Of a stretch of DNA of 64,000 nt, positions 17,899-27,283 are shown piece by piece. The DNA comes from JADCRZ01 sp031399065 (GTDB taxonomy: Bacteria; Bacteroidota; Bacteroidia; Chitinophagales; Chitinophagaceae), in assembly GCA_031399065.1 (NCBI GenBank), contig JANNOM010000050.1, positions 62,001 through 126,000 on the forward strand. The letters are read 5' to 3'. The translations under genes were made by a program, and so were the position numbers. Each line of letters opens with the position of its first letter. The stretch's first letter is position 1. Under the pieces are notes generated by a model. The model was not told the origin of the DNA. It ran no database searches and saw nothing but the letters and a program-made list of their open reading frames with translations.

Positions 17899-20259
17899 AT
17901 GGCAAGGATACTATTTCTAGTCGGCTTACTGGCAGTGGCGAATTTTGTGTATGGGCAGTCTTCCAAAGGATCCGTGAGGGGGAAGATAACGACCCAGGAT
18001 GGGTCTCCGGCGGCTTCCGTGAACGCCGTATTGAAAGGGACCAATAAAGGGGCCGTGGCGAATTTAAATGGAGCATTCGAAATTAAGAATATTGTGCCGG
18101 GGGACTATGTGCTAGTGGTCTCGTTTGTAGGGCTCGAAAGCCGTGAAATCAACATCCGGGTAAACCCCAATGAAACGACGGAAGTACCTGGCATTTTTCT
18201 GAAGGAAGATCTTTTCCGGCTAAATGAAGTAATTGTTTCCGCCAGGTCCCGGCAAACATATCTGCAGAATGAACCGTCAGAACAACTGAGGCTGCAAACC
18301 AGCCTGCTCGAAACCCCTCAATCATTGATTATAGTGGGAGAAAAGGTAATGAGAGATCAACAGGCGTTCAGTGTGAATGACCTGGCCAGGAATGTATCGG
18401 GTGTTAACAGCGTCTTTTCGTATTCTAATCTTTATGCAGATTTTAATATCCGCGGCGGCGGTCAGGGAACGGGTAACAACCGTTTGAGAAATGGCATTAA
18501 GCCGAACGTATATGCCATGATGGAGGATGTATCTAATATTGAGCGGATCGAGTTCGTGAAAGGGCCTGCTGGATTCATGATGAATTATGGCGATCCCGGG
18601 GGTATCTTCAACGTAGTAACCAAGCAGCCGGTCTATAACAGGGTCGCTTCCGTTTCACTCACTACAGGCAGCTTTGGGTTGTTCCGCAGCACCATAGACT
18701 TTGGAGGACGGGTAGGAAAGGAAAACAGTAAAGCTTCCTACCGGCTCACCGGTGCGGCTCATTACGGTGGCCGGCACCAGGAACACCATAGCTTCGAGCG
18801 GTATTCCCTGGCACCTTCCATAAAATACGATATCGGTCAGTATACTTCTATCACATTTCAATATAACCTGAACTACAGTAAATCGAGAGGAGCCGATGGC
18901 ACCATACCCGGTGATTCCAGCGGCAGGGTGTTCGTATTGCCGCAAACGTTCGGTATCGCGGATCCCAACTTACCAGGCTTTGTAAACTACGATCACCTTG
19001 GAAGCATACGACTGCTGCATCAACTTAACGATCGCTGGAAATTCAATGGTACGGTGGCTGTTTCCGATGCCCGCTGGCTGGGTTATGAACTGAATACCCG
19101 CTCCATTCCCGACGCACAAAATTTGCTTTCACGCAGGCTGGTGTACACCGACTACCAGGGACGTAATTATATATCTCAGTTCTTTGTAAATGGTACTGAA
19201 AAAACAGGAGCGATTGTACACAAAATACTTGCGGGCATCGACCTGGGATTGCAGCGGACAAAATACCCGGCCTATAACCGGTTAGGCAGTCCATATCTGG
19301 ATATAGATATTCTGAACCCTTTCTACGGACTCAACCCCGACAGCCTCAAAGCCGTTTCCAAGGCGGAGGTTCCTGACCGGGATGAGCAGCAATGGGAATC
19401 AGTATATCTCCAGGATCATATAACGCTTAATAAATGGCTACAAGTATCCCTGGCTGGTCGCTACTCTGAATTCAAGAACTTCGCCAGTTATAATGGACCG
19501 GAAGAACAAACACAGCGTTTCCGGATATTTACTCCAAGGATTGGCATTACCGTTCTTCCTGCATCGGGGCTTTCATTTTATGCGCTCTACGACAAATCAT
19601 TTGTGCCGCAATCAGGCAGGGTATTTAATGGTGGGCGGCTTAAGCCGCTGGTAGGATATATACTGGAAGCGGGTATTAAAAAAGAATGGTTCAATAACAA
19701 ACTGATGACCACGCTGGCTTTCTATGATATTTCACGGAATAACATTGTAAATCCCGACCCTCAAAACCAAAACTATGTGATCCAGACCGGTCAGGCAAAA
19801 ACTACGGGGGTGGAGTTAGATATCATTGGAAGAATAAATCCCCATCTTTCTCTTATCGCCAATTACGCTTATACGAACGGGAGGGTAACGGAAGATCTTG
19901 ATAAAAGCCTGATCGGGGTGCTTCCATATGGTGTTGTTAAGCACCTTGCCAATTGCTGGATCAAATACCAGTTCACATCGTTTGGTTTAAGCGGATTTGG
20001 CGTAGCTTTAGGCGGCACGTATGATTCCGGAAGGGGCGGCGGTACTTTTAGCAGCGATGGAAACCATACTAAACTGACCCCATCTTATACCAGGCTCGAC
20101 GCGGGAATTTATTATGATCAGGATAAATTTTCGCTGGCGCTTAATATAGACAACCTGGCCAATGAAAAATACATGACAGGTGGCTATTGGGACGCGGCAT
20201 GGTTTTACAAGCCGGGAGCACCGGCCAGCGGAAGATTCACGGTAATGGTTAAATTATAG
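17899..20259 (+). CDS. TonB-dependent siderophore-type receptor
   Basis: 786 residues. Signal peptide 1-20 (ends VYGQ), carboxypeptidase-regulatory-like domain about 24-105 (GSVRGKITTQDGSPAASVNA), plug about 130-250 (ETPQSLIIVGEKVMRDQQAF; FNIRGGGQGTG; IERIEFVKGPAGFMMNYGDP), then a 22-strand-type barrel to the C-terminus (SGRFTVMVKL). The plug pattern with METPQS-like and VKGPA.. is typical of ferric siderophore receptors. Outer membrane; powered by TonB. The PepSY-family membrane gene begins 1 nt after its stop, a pairing typical of iron uptake, with the partner likely reducing or processing the ferric complex. Expect iron control; no Fur box was found by eye. Confidence 0.9.
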   Translation: MARILFLVGLLAVANFVYGQSSKGSVRGKITTQDGSPAASVNAVLKGTNKGAVANLNGAFEIKNIVPGDYVLVVSFVGLESREINIRVNPNETTEVPGIFLKEDLFRLNEVIVSARSRQTYLQNEPSEQLRLQTSLLETPQSLIIVGEKVMRDQQAFSVNDLARNVSGVNSVFSYSNLYADFNIRGGGQGTGNNRLRNGIKPNVYAMMEDVSNIERIEFVKGPAGFMMNYGDPGGIFNVVTKQPVYNRVASVSLTTGSFGLFRSTIDFGGRVGKENSKASYRLTGAAHYGGRHQEHHSFERYSLAPSIKYDIGQYTSITFQYNLNYSKSRGADGTIPGDSSGRVFVLPQTFGIADPNLPGFVNYDHLGSIRLLHQLNDRWKFNGTVAVSDARWLGYELNTRSIPDAQNLLSRRLVYTDYQGRNYISQFFVNGTEKTGAIVHKILAGIDLGLQRTKYPAYNRLGSPYLDIDILNPFYGLNPDSLKAVSKAEVPDRDEQQWESVYLQDHITLNKWLQVSLAGRYSEFKNFASYNGPEEQTQRFRIFTPRIGITVLPASGLSFYALYDKSFVPQSGRVFNGGRLKPLVGYILEAGIKKEWFNNKLMTTLAFYDISRNNIVNPDPQNQNYVIQTGQAKTTGVELDIIGRINPHLSLIANYAYTNGRVTEDLDKSLIGVLPYGVVKHLANCWIKYQFTSFGLSGFGVALGGTYDSGRGGGTFSSDGNHTKLTPSYTRLDAGIYYDQDKFSLALNIDNLANEKYMTGGYWDAAWFYKPGAPASGRFTVMVKL

Positions 20260-20260
20260 C

Positions 20261-21400
20261 ATGCGACTACCGTCCGTAAAGAAAATAATCGGCTTTATTC
20301 ATCTCTGGCTCGGACTTGCGTCCGGGCTGGTCATTTTTATAGTGGCCCTTACCGGTGCCTTGTTCGTTTTCAGTGAAGACATTCAGGGTATCACCGAAAA
20401 AGAGTTCCGGGAAGTAATGCCTTCTGAGCAAATTCACCTTCCTTTGAGCCGGTTAAAAGCGATAGGTGATTCTACACTTAAAAATATGTACGGTGAGGTT
20501 CCGGCTGGTTACTGGGACTGGCAAATGCTTACCTGTTATCCCTCCGGCACCCGATCGTATTTATACAGTGGTCACCGGTACAAGGACCCGGATGTGTACT
20601 ATGATATATTCATTCATCCTTATTCAGGTAAAATACTTTATACCCGCGAAAGCTGGACAAGTACTTTCTGGAAGACGGTGGTTGACCTGCACACCAACCT
20701 GCTGCTGGGAGATACGGGGGGCTATATCGTTAAATTTTGTACCTTATTCTTTCTTATAATGGTGATCACCGGAATTATTCTTTGGTGGCCGAGAAACCAA
20801 GCGGCTTCCAGGCAACGGTTCCGGTTCCGTTGGAAAAGCAGTATGAGATGGAAGCGTAAAAATTATGACCTGCATAATATACTTGGATTTTATGCTTCCT
20901 GGATCGTTATTTTCATGATCTGCACCGGGCTGTTCTGGTCGTTCGGGTGGTTTAAATCTTTCACCTACCTATTGCTGGACGGCAAGCAGCCGGTAAGCCG
21001 GGAACTTACTTTACCGGGTGCCCATAAGCCCCCCGCTAATACCGCGTCGTTAACCGATAGCATGTATTACCATGCCTTGCAGAACAGCCAAAGTGCACAT
21101 AGCGTAAACATCAACTATCAGAAAGACCTGTCAACACCCGTCGAAATCTATGTAAAGGAAACGGGTAACTGGTACCCGGGTACTTATTTTTATTTCGACC
21201 CGCGAAACGGATCGGTTCTTTCAGTAAGGGCATCTTCCGCTATGTCTAAAGGGGAAACTTTAAATGAGCTTTCAAGTGATATTCACTACGGATGGATATT
21301 CGGCTGGCCTTCCAAAATAGCTGTCTTTTTTGCCTGTTTAATTGCAGCATCCCTGCCTGTAACAGGTTTTTATATTTGGTTAGGAAGAAAGAGAAGGTGA
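20261..21400 (+). CDS. PepSY-associated transmembrane protein (iron uptake partner)
   Basis: 379 residues. N-terminal helix KKIIGFIHLWLGLASGLVIF, a helix near 160-175 (FCTLFFLIMVITGIILWWP), a further one near 210-230 (ILGFYASWIVIFMICTGLFW) and a last one near 355-375, with two periplasmic PepSY-type regions between. Conserved DLH.NLLLG and DLHNILGFYASW carry His in membrane-edge positions, fitting a haem-bearing siderophore reductase, which is inferred. Translationally coupled to the receptor gene (stop TAG, one base, ATG). Confidence 0.85.
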   Translation: MRLPSVKKIIGFIHLWLGLASGLVIFIVALTGALFVFSEDIQGITEKEFREVMPSEQIHLPLSRLKAIGDSTLKNMYGEVPAGYWDWQMLTCYPSGTRSYLYSGHRYKDPDVYYDIFIHPYSGKILYTRESWTSTFWKTVVDLHTNLLLGDTGGYIVKFCTLFFLIMVITGIILWWPRNQAASRQRFRFRWKSSMRWKRKNYDLHNILGFYASWIVIFMICTGLFWSFGWFKSFTYLLLDGKQPVSRELTLPGAHKPPANTASLTDSMYYHALQNSQSAHSVNINYQKDLSTPVEIYVKETGNWYPGTYFYFDPRNGSVLSVRASSAMSKGETLNELSSDIHYGWIFGWPSKIAVFFACLIAASLPVTGFYIWLGRKRR

Positions 21401-21422
21401 ACTTACGCCTATAAAATAGATA

Positions 21423-21956
21423 CTAATACCTGGCTGGAATAACCCCCTGCTGCCGCACCCGGTTCGGCGGATAAAACGGATAACTATTTCTTTCTATACC
21501 GATACTCCCGGAGATGGAGAATGTCCGCTGATCGTTAACGTACATCAGGCCCATTTCCGCTCTCGTGTACAGCCCGAAATTATTGGCACTTGAAAGGTTG
21601 TTGCCCGGGTTAAATTTATTGAAGCCGGGCTGGTTGAAGTTAATATAAGCGGGTGCTGCGGAAACACCTGCAAAGGCGTAGAGATTGTTGCTGATCCGGC
21701 GGTTCAACTGAAGCCCGATCGGTGCGGATAAAACAGTTGCACTTCCGCCGTTGAAAAGGGCATAACTCGCAGATATGCTCCTGTATTTTACAAGAGACCA
21801 TTTCCTTTTCAAATCACTGCTATCACCTGAGTGATAGTAGTAGGGAAGCGGGGTTTGCTGAGTGTAACCGTCAACGCCGCGCGAAGAAAGTGTTTGGGCC
21901 TTTAACGAAAAGAATGTGATAGAAAAAAGTATACATTGTAATATAAGTATGCGCAT
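21423..21956 (-). CDS. Small outer-membrane barrel-like protein
   Basis: 177 residues with signal peptide 1-20 (ends LKAQ). The body shows alternating beta strands (SISASYALFNG; NLYAFAGVSAAPAYINF; FGLYTRAEMGLMYV; FSISGSIGIERN), typical of small outer-membrane or periplasmic beta proteins of Bacteroidota. The end (YPPNRVRQQGVIPARY) is not a barrel-type aromatic terminus. No known function. Convergent with the PepSY gene, 22 nt apart. Confidence 0.6.
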   Translation of the reverse strand: MRILILQCILFSITFFSLKAQTLSSRGVDGYTQQTPLPYYYHSGDSSDLKRKWSLVKYRSISASYALFNGGSATVLSAPIGLQLNRRISNNLYAFAGVSAAPAYINFNQPGFNKFNPGNNLSSANNFGLYTRAEMGLMYVNDQRTFSISGSIGIERNSYPFYPPNRVRQQGVIPARY

Positions 21957-22081
21957 CCTTTCAGGTTATACTTAAAAATACAAATTATTACGCTATAAAC
22001 ACTGCAATTGCCTAAAATTAACAACGGGTTTTACCTGTACTGCATAGCATAACAGATATTTTTCACAATTTCCTTGGTAAA

Positions 22082-23158
22082 TCAATAAATCATTATTTGT
22101 TCCCTGACGATTTCAATACCTTCCTGAACCCGTTTAAAATCCTTTTCGCCTCCCAGCGCTATGCGGATAGCCCCTTCAAAAGGGTTGTCCGAAACAGAGA
22201 AGGAAACGGAAGGCATTATCAGGACGTCTTTTTGTATCAGCATCTGGTCGAGCCGGGACGACTTTACATGATCGGGCAACAGCAGCCACAGGTGCCAGCC
22301 GTTTTTATGTGCGGAGAACTGGTAGCCTTCAAGTAAATGCTTCATCTGTTGCTGCCGTACGAACCCCTCTTCCTGTTTGGCCCTGATCAATTTTTTCAAA
22401 GTGCCGTTTTCCATCATTGTATTGAGCGCGTTGGAAAACAATAATGATGGATTTGTCCCGGTTAGCCGTAGTGCATCTATTACCTTCGGGCCATATATCG
22501 AAGGAGCCAGTAAGTAGCTGGTTTTTATTCCCTGCGCCAGGGGCTTGGAGAAACTATAAACGTAAAAACTCCTTTCAGGGGCAAGATGATAAAAATTAGG
22601 TATAAACGTTTCTTCCAGGAACCCATATGCATCGTCTTCGATAATCACCAGTTCATGCTCTCTTGCAATGGAAACAATTTCATTACGCCTTTCAAGTGGC
22701 ATTACCGTTCCTACAGGATTATTTAATGTGGGTTGTATGTATAACGCATCAATCATATTGTTTTTGCATACTTCTTTTAGTGATCCCGGCACCAATCCCG
22801 AACCGTCAATCAGGCATGGTACCAGGGTAATATGGAGTAAGCGGGCCATCGATTTAAAATTAGAATAGGTATACTCCTCCACCGCGATAGTTTTGTTTGG
22901 CAGCCCGGCGGCCAATAAGGCTGTGAAGCAACTATGATGGCCGCCCCCACCTGCATACACATCGCCGGGATTAACGCTGTACCCTTCACCACTTAGCCAG
23001 GCAGCGACCATTTCCCGGTCCTTCAGTCGTCCGCCGGCAGGAGCAAGTGAAACAAGTGTATCTGAAAGGCCGATAGCAGTTGTTAAAGCAGATCTAAAAG
23101 CACTTTCCTGATCCTCCAGTAAAGGATAATTGAATCGTAGTTCGATGGGTTGCTTCAT
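22082..23158 (-). CDS. PLP-dependent aminotransferase-fold protein, MocR-like without HTH
   Basis: 358 residues, fold type I aminotransferase. Seen: NNPVG (146-150), EDDAYGF (174-180; Asp176 and Tyr178 contact PLP), SFSKPLAQG with Lys205 as the Schiff-base lysine, and LTGTNPSLLFSNAL. Its closest resemblance is to the aminotransferase half of MocR/PdxR regulators, but it starts directly with the enzyme domain (MKQPIELRFNYPLLEDQE) and has no GntR helix-turn-helix. So it is either a true enzyme on an unknown amino acid or a regulator that lost its DNA-binding part. Divergent from the SDR-stub operon, 160 nt apart. Confidence 0.8.
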   Translation of the reverse strand: MKQPIELRFNYPLLEDQESAFRSALTTAIGLSDTLVSLAPAGGRLKDREMVAAWLSGEGYSVNPGDVYAGGGGHHSCFTALLAAGLPNKTIAVEEYTYSNFKSMARLLHITLVPCLIDGSGLVPGSLKEVCKNNMIDALYIQPTLNNPVGTVMPLERRNEIVSIAREHELVIIEDDAYGFLEETFIPNFYHLAPERSFYVYSFSKPLAQGIKTSYLLAPSIYGPKVIDALRLTGTNPSLLFSNALNTMMENGTLKKLIRAKQEEGFVRQQQMKHLLEGYQFSAHKNGWHLWLLLPDHVKSSRLDQMLIQKDVLIMPSVSFSVSDNPFEGAIRIALGGEKDFKRVQEGIEIVREQIMIY

Positions 23159-23282
23159 AATAGTAGTATTATTTAAAACGAGGAACGAAGTTAATGCCTG
23201 ATAACGTTAAAATAGTTGCCATTGGCAGAATTACCCATGTATTTAGTCCCAAATGCCAATATGCAAAACCGGTTCTTAGAAA

Positions 23283-23290
23283 TAATTTTG
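23283..23290 (+). promoter_or_regulatory. Promoter -7 element (TAATTTTG)
   Basis: Exact TAnnTTTG match 28 nt ahead of the SDR-stub ATG. It would start the transcript carrying the stub, SRPBCC, YCII and DoxX-like genes with a leader of about 22 nt. No good -33 partner. Confidence 0.4.
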
Positions 23291-23318
23291 TGTTATCAAC
23301 CAATCAAAAACAAACAGT

Positions 23319-23468
23319 ATGCTTCAAAACAAAATAGCAGTCGTATTCGCAGCAAGCGGGGCCATCGCCGGTACAGTAGCCAGGGCTTTTGCCGCTAAGG
23401 GTGCAAAAGTATACCCGGCGGAACTACCTGCAGCCGAAGAACTGGCTGGTGAAAGTTTAATCGCTTAA
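23319..23468 (+). pseudogene. Stub of a short-chain dehydrogenase (SDR)
   Basis: 49 codons, ATG to TAA. Residues 4-30 are the first beta-alpha-beta of a Rossmann fold (KIAVVFAASGAIAGTVARAF, then KGAKVY), as in SDR oxidoreductases of about 250 residues. After KVY the sequence changes to PAELPAAEELAGE and stops, so most of the cofactor domain and all of the catalytic Ser-Tyr-Lys part is gone. An internal deletion is the simplest explanation. It still has a promoter-like -7 box upstream and lies 10 nt before the SRPBCC gene, so the residual frame may still be translated as an operon leader. Confidence 0.65.
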
Positions 23469-23478
23469 ACATATTCTG

Positions 23479-23895
23479 ATGATCGTAAAAACAATTTTCC
23501 AGGAAGTTATCTTCGAGCAGGTAAAAGCCTCTACTCTGTTCGACCTGTATACCAATGCCGCTAAACATGAAGCGGTTACCGGGTCAGCAGCCATCATCTC
23601 CAACCAACTGGGAGAACCTTTTAACCTGTATAACGGCTTTTGCTTTGGTGAAAATATCGATCTTAGAACCAATCACCTGATCATACAGAGCTGGAGAACG
23701 GATCACTGGCCGGATGGATTTGACGACAGCATCGTTATTATACGGCTGATTGAACATAACGGCGATACGTACCTGTATCTTACACATGCCGATATTCCCT
23801 CGGACCTGGCGGAGGCACTGAGCCAGGGCTGGCATGAATTCTATTGGAACAAATGGAAAACGTATCTGCATATAGAAAACAATTTCGGTAATTAA
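23479..23895 (+). CDS. SRPBCC (AHSA1-type) domain protein
   Basis: 138 residues, one START-like helix-grip domain: VIFEQVKASTLFDLYTNAAK at the start, AGEPFNLYNGFCFGENIDL-like hairpin in the middle (here GEPFNLYNG, about 54-62), and a long C-terminal helix (AEALSQGWHEFYWNKWKTYL). AHSA1-type proteins bind small hydrophobic ligands or act as Hsp90 co-chaperone-like domains; no specific ligand is readable. Cytoplasmic. Starts 10 nt after the SDR stub and 28 nt before the YCII gene, so operonic. Confidence 0.8.
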   Translation: MIVKTIFQEVIFEQVKASTLFDLYTNAAKHEAVTGSAAIISNQLGEPFNLYNGFCFGENIDLRTNHLIIQSWRTDHWPDGFDDSIVIIRLIEHNGDTYLYLTHADIPSDLAEALSQGWHEFYWNKWKTYLHIENNFGN

Positions 23896-23923
23896 TAATC
23901 ATCATCATTTAAAAACAAACACA

Positions 23924-24268
23924 ATGGCACAATTTCTTCTCAATTTTCATCATTTTCCATTACCCAAGAATGCCACACCCACTGCAGCTGAATTTGAAGC
24001 CGTTAACAAACAGTGGCAAAGTTTTATAGGTGGCATCGCCGGTCAGGGAAAATTTGTTGGCACACAGCGTCTGGACCAGGCAGGAACGGTTATTAGTCCG
24101 GATGGTAAGTTAACCAGCGCGGTGACCGATGGTAAAGGTCTTATAGTAGGTACACTTACCCTGGAGGCGGAAAATCTGGATGAAGCGGTTACGCTTTCGA
24201 AAGGATGCCCCGTTCTGGCGATGGGTGGCAGCGTGGAAGTAAGGCCCGTACTGAATTTCGAAATTTAA
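23924..24268 (+). CDS. YCII-related protein (DGPF-like)
   Basis: 114 residues. Starts MAQFLLNFHHFPLP and contains QRLDQAGTVISPDGK and a final CPVLAMGGSVEVRPVLNFE, the ending typical of YCII/DGPF proteins (ferredoxin-like alpha/beta barrel dimers). Some members act on chlorinated aromatics or work with extracytoplasmic-function sigma factors; no sigma gene is near here. Function unknown. Third gene of the small operon. Confidence 0.8.
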   Translation: MAQFLLNFHHFPLPKNATPTAAEFEAVNKQWQSFIGGIAGQGKFVGTQRLDQAGTVISPDGKLTSAVTDGKGLIVGTLTLEAENLDEAVTLSKGCPVLAMGGSVEVRPVLNFEI

Positions 24269-24278
24269 TTTAACCGTT

Positions 24279-24308
24279 TTTGACCAGTCATTCAAATGAC
24301 TGGTCAAA
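24279..24308 (+). other. Long hairpin between YCII and DoxX-like genes
   Basis: 14-bp perfect inverted repeat (TTTGACCAGTCATT / AATGACTGGTCAAA) separated by 2 nt, 10 nt after the YCII stop. It could end or weaken transcription before the next gene, or be a protein-binding palindrome for separate control of that gene. No T-run follows. Confidence 0.5.
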
Positions 24309-24326
24309 TTATCAAACAACATCATC

Positions 24327-24743
24327 ATGGATAAAATTCTTAACATAGGGCGATACATTTTCCCGCTATCTTTTCTTCTTTACATTGGTTTACACTTAGG
24401 AAAACCATCCGTTGGTGCGGCTTTTGTTCCCGACTTTTTACCCTTCCCCTATTTCTGGAATTATTTTACCGCGCTATGCATTGCCCTTTTCATCATTAGC
24501 GCGGTTATCGGGAAATATGATAAACTCGCCTACACTTTAATGGCTTTATATGTACTATTAATGGCCATTCTTATACACATACCCCGTTCGATGGGCCACG
24601 AACTGATGGCAGAAGCGATGATGGCAAACGCTGCCCGTGAACAGGAACTGGAGATGATCAATATTTTCCGGAACATCATGGTAACAGGCGCACTGCTTGG
24701 TTTTGCCCGCTATGTCGCGAAGGACAAACGGGTAACAGGATGA
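24327..24743 (+). CDS. DoxX-like four-helix membrane protein
   Basis: 138 residues with four transmembrane segments (about 8-24, 42-61, 66-85, 110-128). GRYIFPLSFLLYIGLHLGKP at the start and YDKLAYTLMALYVLLMAILIHIP in the middle resemble DoxX-like proteins. The loop HELMAEAMMANAAREQELEM is helical and acidic. Last gene of the operon, set apart by the 14-bp hairpin. Convergent with the GH20 gene, 9 nt apart. Role unknown. Confidence 0.65.
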   Translation: MDKILNIGRYIFPLSFLLYIGLHLGKPSVGAAFVPDFLPFPYFWNYFTALCIALFIISAVIGKYDKLAYTLMALYVLLMAILIHIPRSMGHELMAEAMMANAAREQELEMINIFRNIMVTGALLGFARYVAKDKRVTG

Positions 24744-24752
24744 CCAATTCAT

Positions 24753-27275
24753 CTAAGGTAATATTACCTGAATGGCCTCCCCGCCCCTGTTTCCTGTGTC
24801 AAACACCCGGAGCTGCATTTGCTCCGTAGCCGGAATACCGCTTTTAAACACCGCACTGCCTGAATCCGGCATTTTGCCATTGGTTGTGTACCGGATAACC
24901 ATATCTGGGTATAATACGTTTGCCTTGATAATATCATCTGTTATCATGATCCCGGGAGAAGGTATCCTGTAATTAAAACCTCCGCGATAGTAAACAAGCC
25001 GGGGTAATTCCTTTTTACCTAACACATTTATAAATTGCATCCACGCAGAATCATATAATAATTGGCTTTTTGCCACGTCTCTTTCCCTGGCCCATTTGGG
25101 GTCGGATGCCCAGTTGCGTTCTGCCACACCCAATAACTTAGGGAGCAACAGATATTCGAATCTGGATGTCGTTGTAATTACCTCGCTCCAAAAAGTAGCT
25201 TGCAAGCCAACGATATTCTTTTTTCCTAATGCCGTTAATTGTACCATGCCATCAAAATGACCTGGCTTAAAAGGTTCACCTCGCTCGTTCTCCTTTTGAT
25301 TTTTATAATAATTAAGAGGAATAAAACTAAAAGGCTTTTCTACATCTACGTATCCGCCCCAGTATTGCCCCGGTTCATTATAACTTTTATTGTAGGCTAA
25401 GTCGAGGTAAAGGTTGGTTACGTTGGTTAAAACTACTTTGTACCCGGCATTTGCCAGCTTATAAGCGAGATCTTCGTTGCCCGATAAATTGTTCCAGACA
25501 TCCAGATGAAAATTCGACGTACTAAAACGGCGTTCTAAAACCATACCCTTTACATCTTTGCGTTCTCCCATCTCCTCCCAACCTGATAAATAAAGGTTTT
25601 TGACCTTCAAAATCTGGTTTACTTTAAAGAAATAATAATACCATAAATCATCCGTCGATTTAATACCGGGATTGTTTTTCAGAAAATCACTGACCACCGG
25701 GGATTTTTCCCAAACCCCCGCAGGCACTTCGTCGCCACCAAAATGAATCGTCTTTAACGGTACTGCGGCTTCCCTGTACATCGCCACGGTTTCGTCCACC
25801 AGTTTTTGTATGAATTTATAAACGGATGGCATTGCCGGGTTTATAACATTATCGCTCCAACCCTGCACCGATTGGTAGACAGACGAGTCATTTATATCTC
25901 TTAATAAATATTCTTCCGCCTCCGTTTTTTTACCTTCATTCATTAATCTTCTGTAACGGGAATCCATCGATTTTATAGCAGCCCTGGCATGACCCGGAGA
26001 TTCAAATTCCGGAATAACAGAAATATGTCTTTCGTTCGCATATTTTAGAATATCGATAAAATCTTTGCGGGAGTAATAGCCACTACCTGAGTTCTTATCT
26101 GTATACGGGCCAGAGCCATAAGCCGGGTATAGATGCTGATCTTCCGTTAATGTATGCCCTCTTTTTGATCCCACATCCGTTAGTTCCGCCAGGCCGCGAA
26201 TCTCAAGGCGCCATCCTTCGTCGTCGTTTAAATGGAAGTGAAGTACATTTATCTTATACAAACTCAAAACATCTATCAATTTCAACACTTCTTCCTTAGA
26301 CTGAAAATTTCTGGCTACTTCTATCATGAAAGCCCTGTGCGGGAAGCGAGGTGCATCCGTAACGCTGATTCCGGGAATACTGATATTTTTGTTTGTTGTT
26401 TTCCACGCCCCTGCAGGCAAAAGCGATTTCAGGGATTGTATACCGTAAAATATTCCTGCCTTATCGTTAGCACTAATTATAACCTGGTTTCTATTCACTT
26501 CCAGTTTATAAGATTCTTCTCCTTTAACTAGTTCCCTTTTTAAGATAACAACCTGTTTCACGGACCCGGAAACTAGGGAAGGTTTAACTCCGGTAACTTT
26601 TCGTATTTCTTCCGCCAAATAACCAGCTTCTTCTTCAAACATTTTAGCTGTTACGATTTTTACGTCCTTGTTTAGATTAAAAGTCTCCTCTCTCCTTTTA
26701 TACATTAATGGACTTGGAAAAATAGGTGGCAGCTCCTTAAGAGGGATACTTTTTATTTTTTCATTCTGCAGGTAGGTTTTTTGGCCTGTTTCCAATATTT
26801 CTTTCCGGTGATCCACCAGACTATTTATATCTGTTTTTAGCATCATCGGCTTATCGGGTTCCGCATCGAAAACGATATAAAAGCCTTTTGGGTTATCCGT
26901 TTGTTTTTTCAGGACTCTTGATAATATACCGGCTTTTACGGATTGTCCTGGTTTTAAAGCGGAAAAATATTTTCCCGGTACTATCCTGAAAAAATCACCA
27001 TTGATTTGCTCGATTTTTAGTTGAATACTATCTGCGTCGGCGTTTCGAGGATTGGAGAAATTGAAATAAATTTTCCAGCCAGAACTTAATTCTTTATTAC
27101 CGTTATTGGTTATTATCAATTCAGAAAAAGACGCTTCGCTATTGCTATAATTATTTTCCAAAACATTCCATACAAGTGTAATCCCGGATTCAGTGATATC
27201 ATCATCAATGTATTGAGCATAACAGCAGTTAAAAACCATAGAAACCATTAACGTCAAACGAAGTTTATATCGCAT
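24753..27275 (-). CDS. GH20 beta-N-acetylhexosaminidase
   Basis: 840 residues from the ATG at 27275, which gives a signal peptide ending CCYAQ at about 20; the longer reading into the upstream gene is not needed. Domains: CHB_HEX-type sandwich (about 28-150; SGWKIYFNF, NGDFFRIVPGKYFSALKPG), GH20b (about 190-300), GH20 barrel (about 310-720) with HFHLNDDEGWRLEI (346-359) and the catalytic pair Asp515-Glu516 in HFGGDEVP, then a C-terminal domain. Removes terminal GlcNAc from chitobiose and similar oligomers in the periplasm by substrate-assisted catalysis. Last gene of the chitin locus, 8 nt after the membrane acyltransferase-like gene. Confidence 0.93.
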   Translation of the reverse strand: MRYKLRLTLMVSMVFNCCYAQYIDDDITESGITLVWNVLENNYSNSEASFSELIITNNGNKELSSGWKIYFNFSNPRNADADSIQLKIEQINGDFFRIVPGKYFSALKPGQSVKAGILSRVLKKQTDNPKGFYIVFDAEPDKPMMLKTDINSLVDHRKEILETGQKTYLQNEKIKSIPLKELPPIFPSPLMYKRREETFNLNKDVKIVTAKMFEEEAGYLAEEIRKVTGVKPSLVSGSVKQVVILKRELVKGEESYKLEVNRNQVIISANDKAGIFYGIQSLKSLLPAGAWKTTNKNISIPGISVTDAPRFPHRAFMIEVARNFQSKEEVLKLIDVLSLYKINVLHFHLNDDEGWRLEIRGLAELTDVGSKRGHTLTEDQHLYPAYGSGPYTDKNSGSGYYSRKDFIDILKYANERHISVIPEFESPGHARAAIKSMDSRYRRLMNEGKKTEAEEYLLRDINDSSVYQSVQGWSDNVINPAMPSVYKFIQKLVDETVAMYREAAVPLKTIHFGGDEVPAGVWEKSPVVSDFLKNNPGIKSTDDLWYYYFFKVNQILKVKNLYLSGWEEMGERKDVKGMVLERRFSTSNFHLDVWNNLSGNEDLAYKLANAGYKVVLTNVTNLYLDLAYNKSYNEPGQYWGGYVDVEKPFSFIPLNYYKNQKENERGEPFKPGHFDGMVQLTALGKKNIVGLQATFWSEVITTTSRFEYLLLPKLLGVAERNWASDPKWARERDVAKSQLLYDSAWMQFINVLGKKELPRLVYYRGGFNYRIPSPGIMITDDIIKANVLYPDMVIRYTTNGKMPDSGSAVFKSGIPATEQMQLRVFDTGNRGGEAIQVILP

Positions 27276-27283
27276 TATATTTA

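Noticed and set aside
17778..18047. 89-codon frame at the start of the siderophore receptor
   Set aside because: Overlaps the receptor's signal peptide and N-terminal domain in another frame, and the receptor has a matching promoter box.
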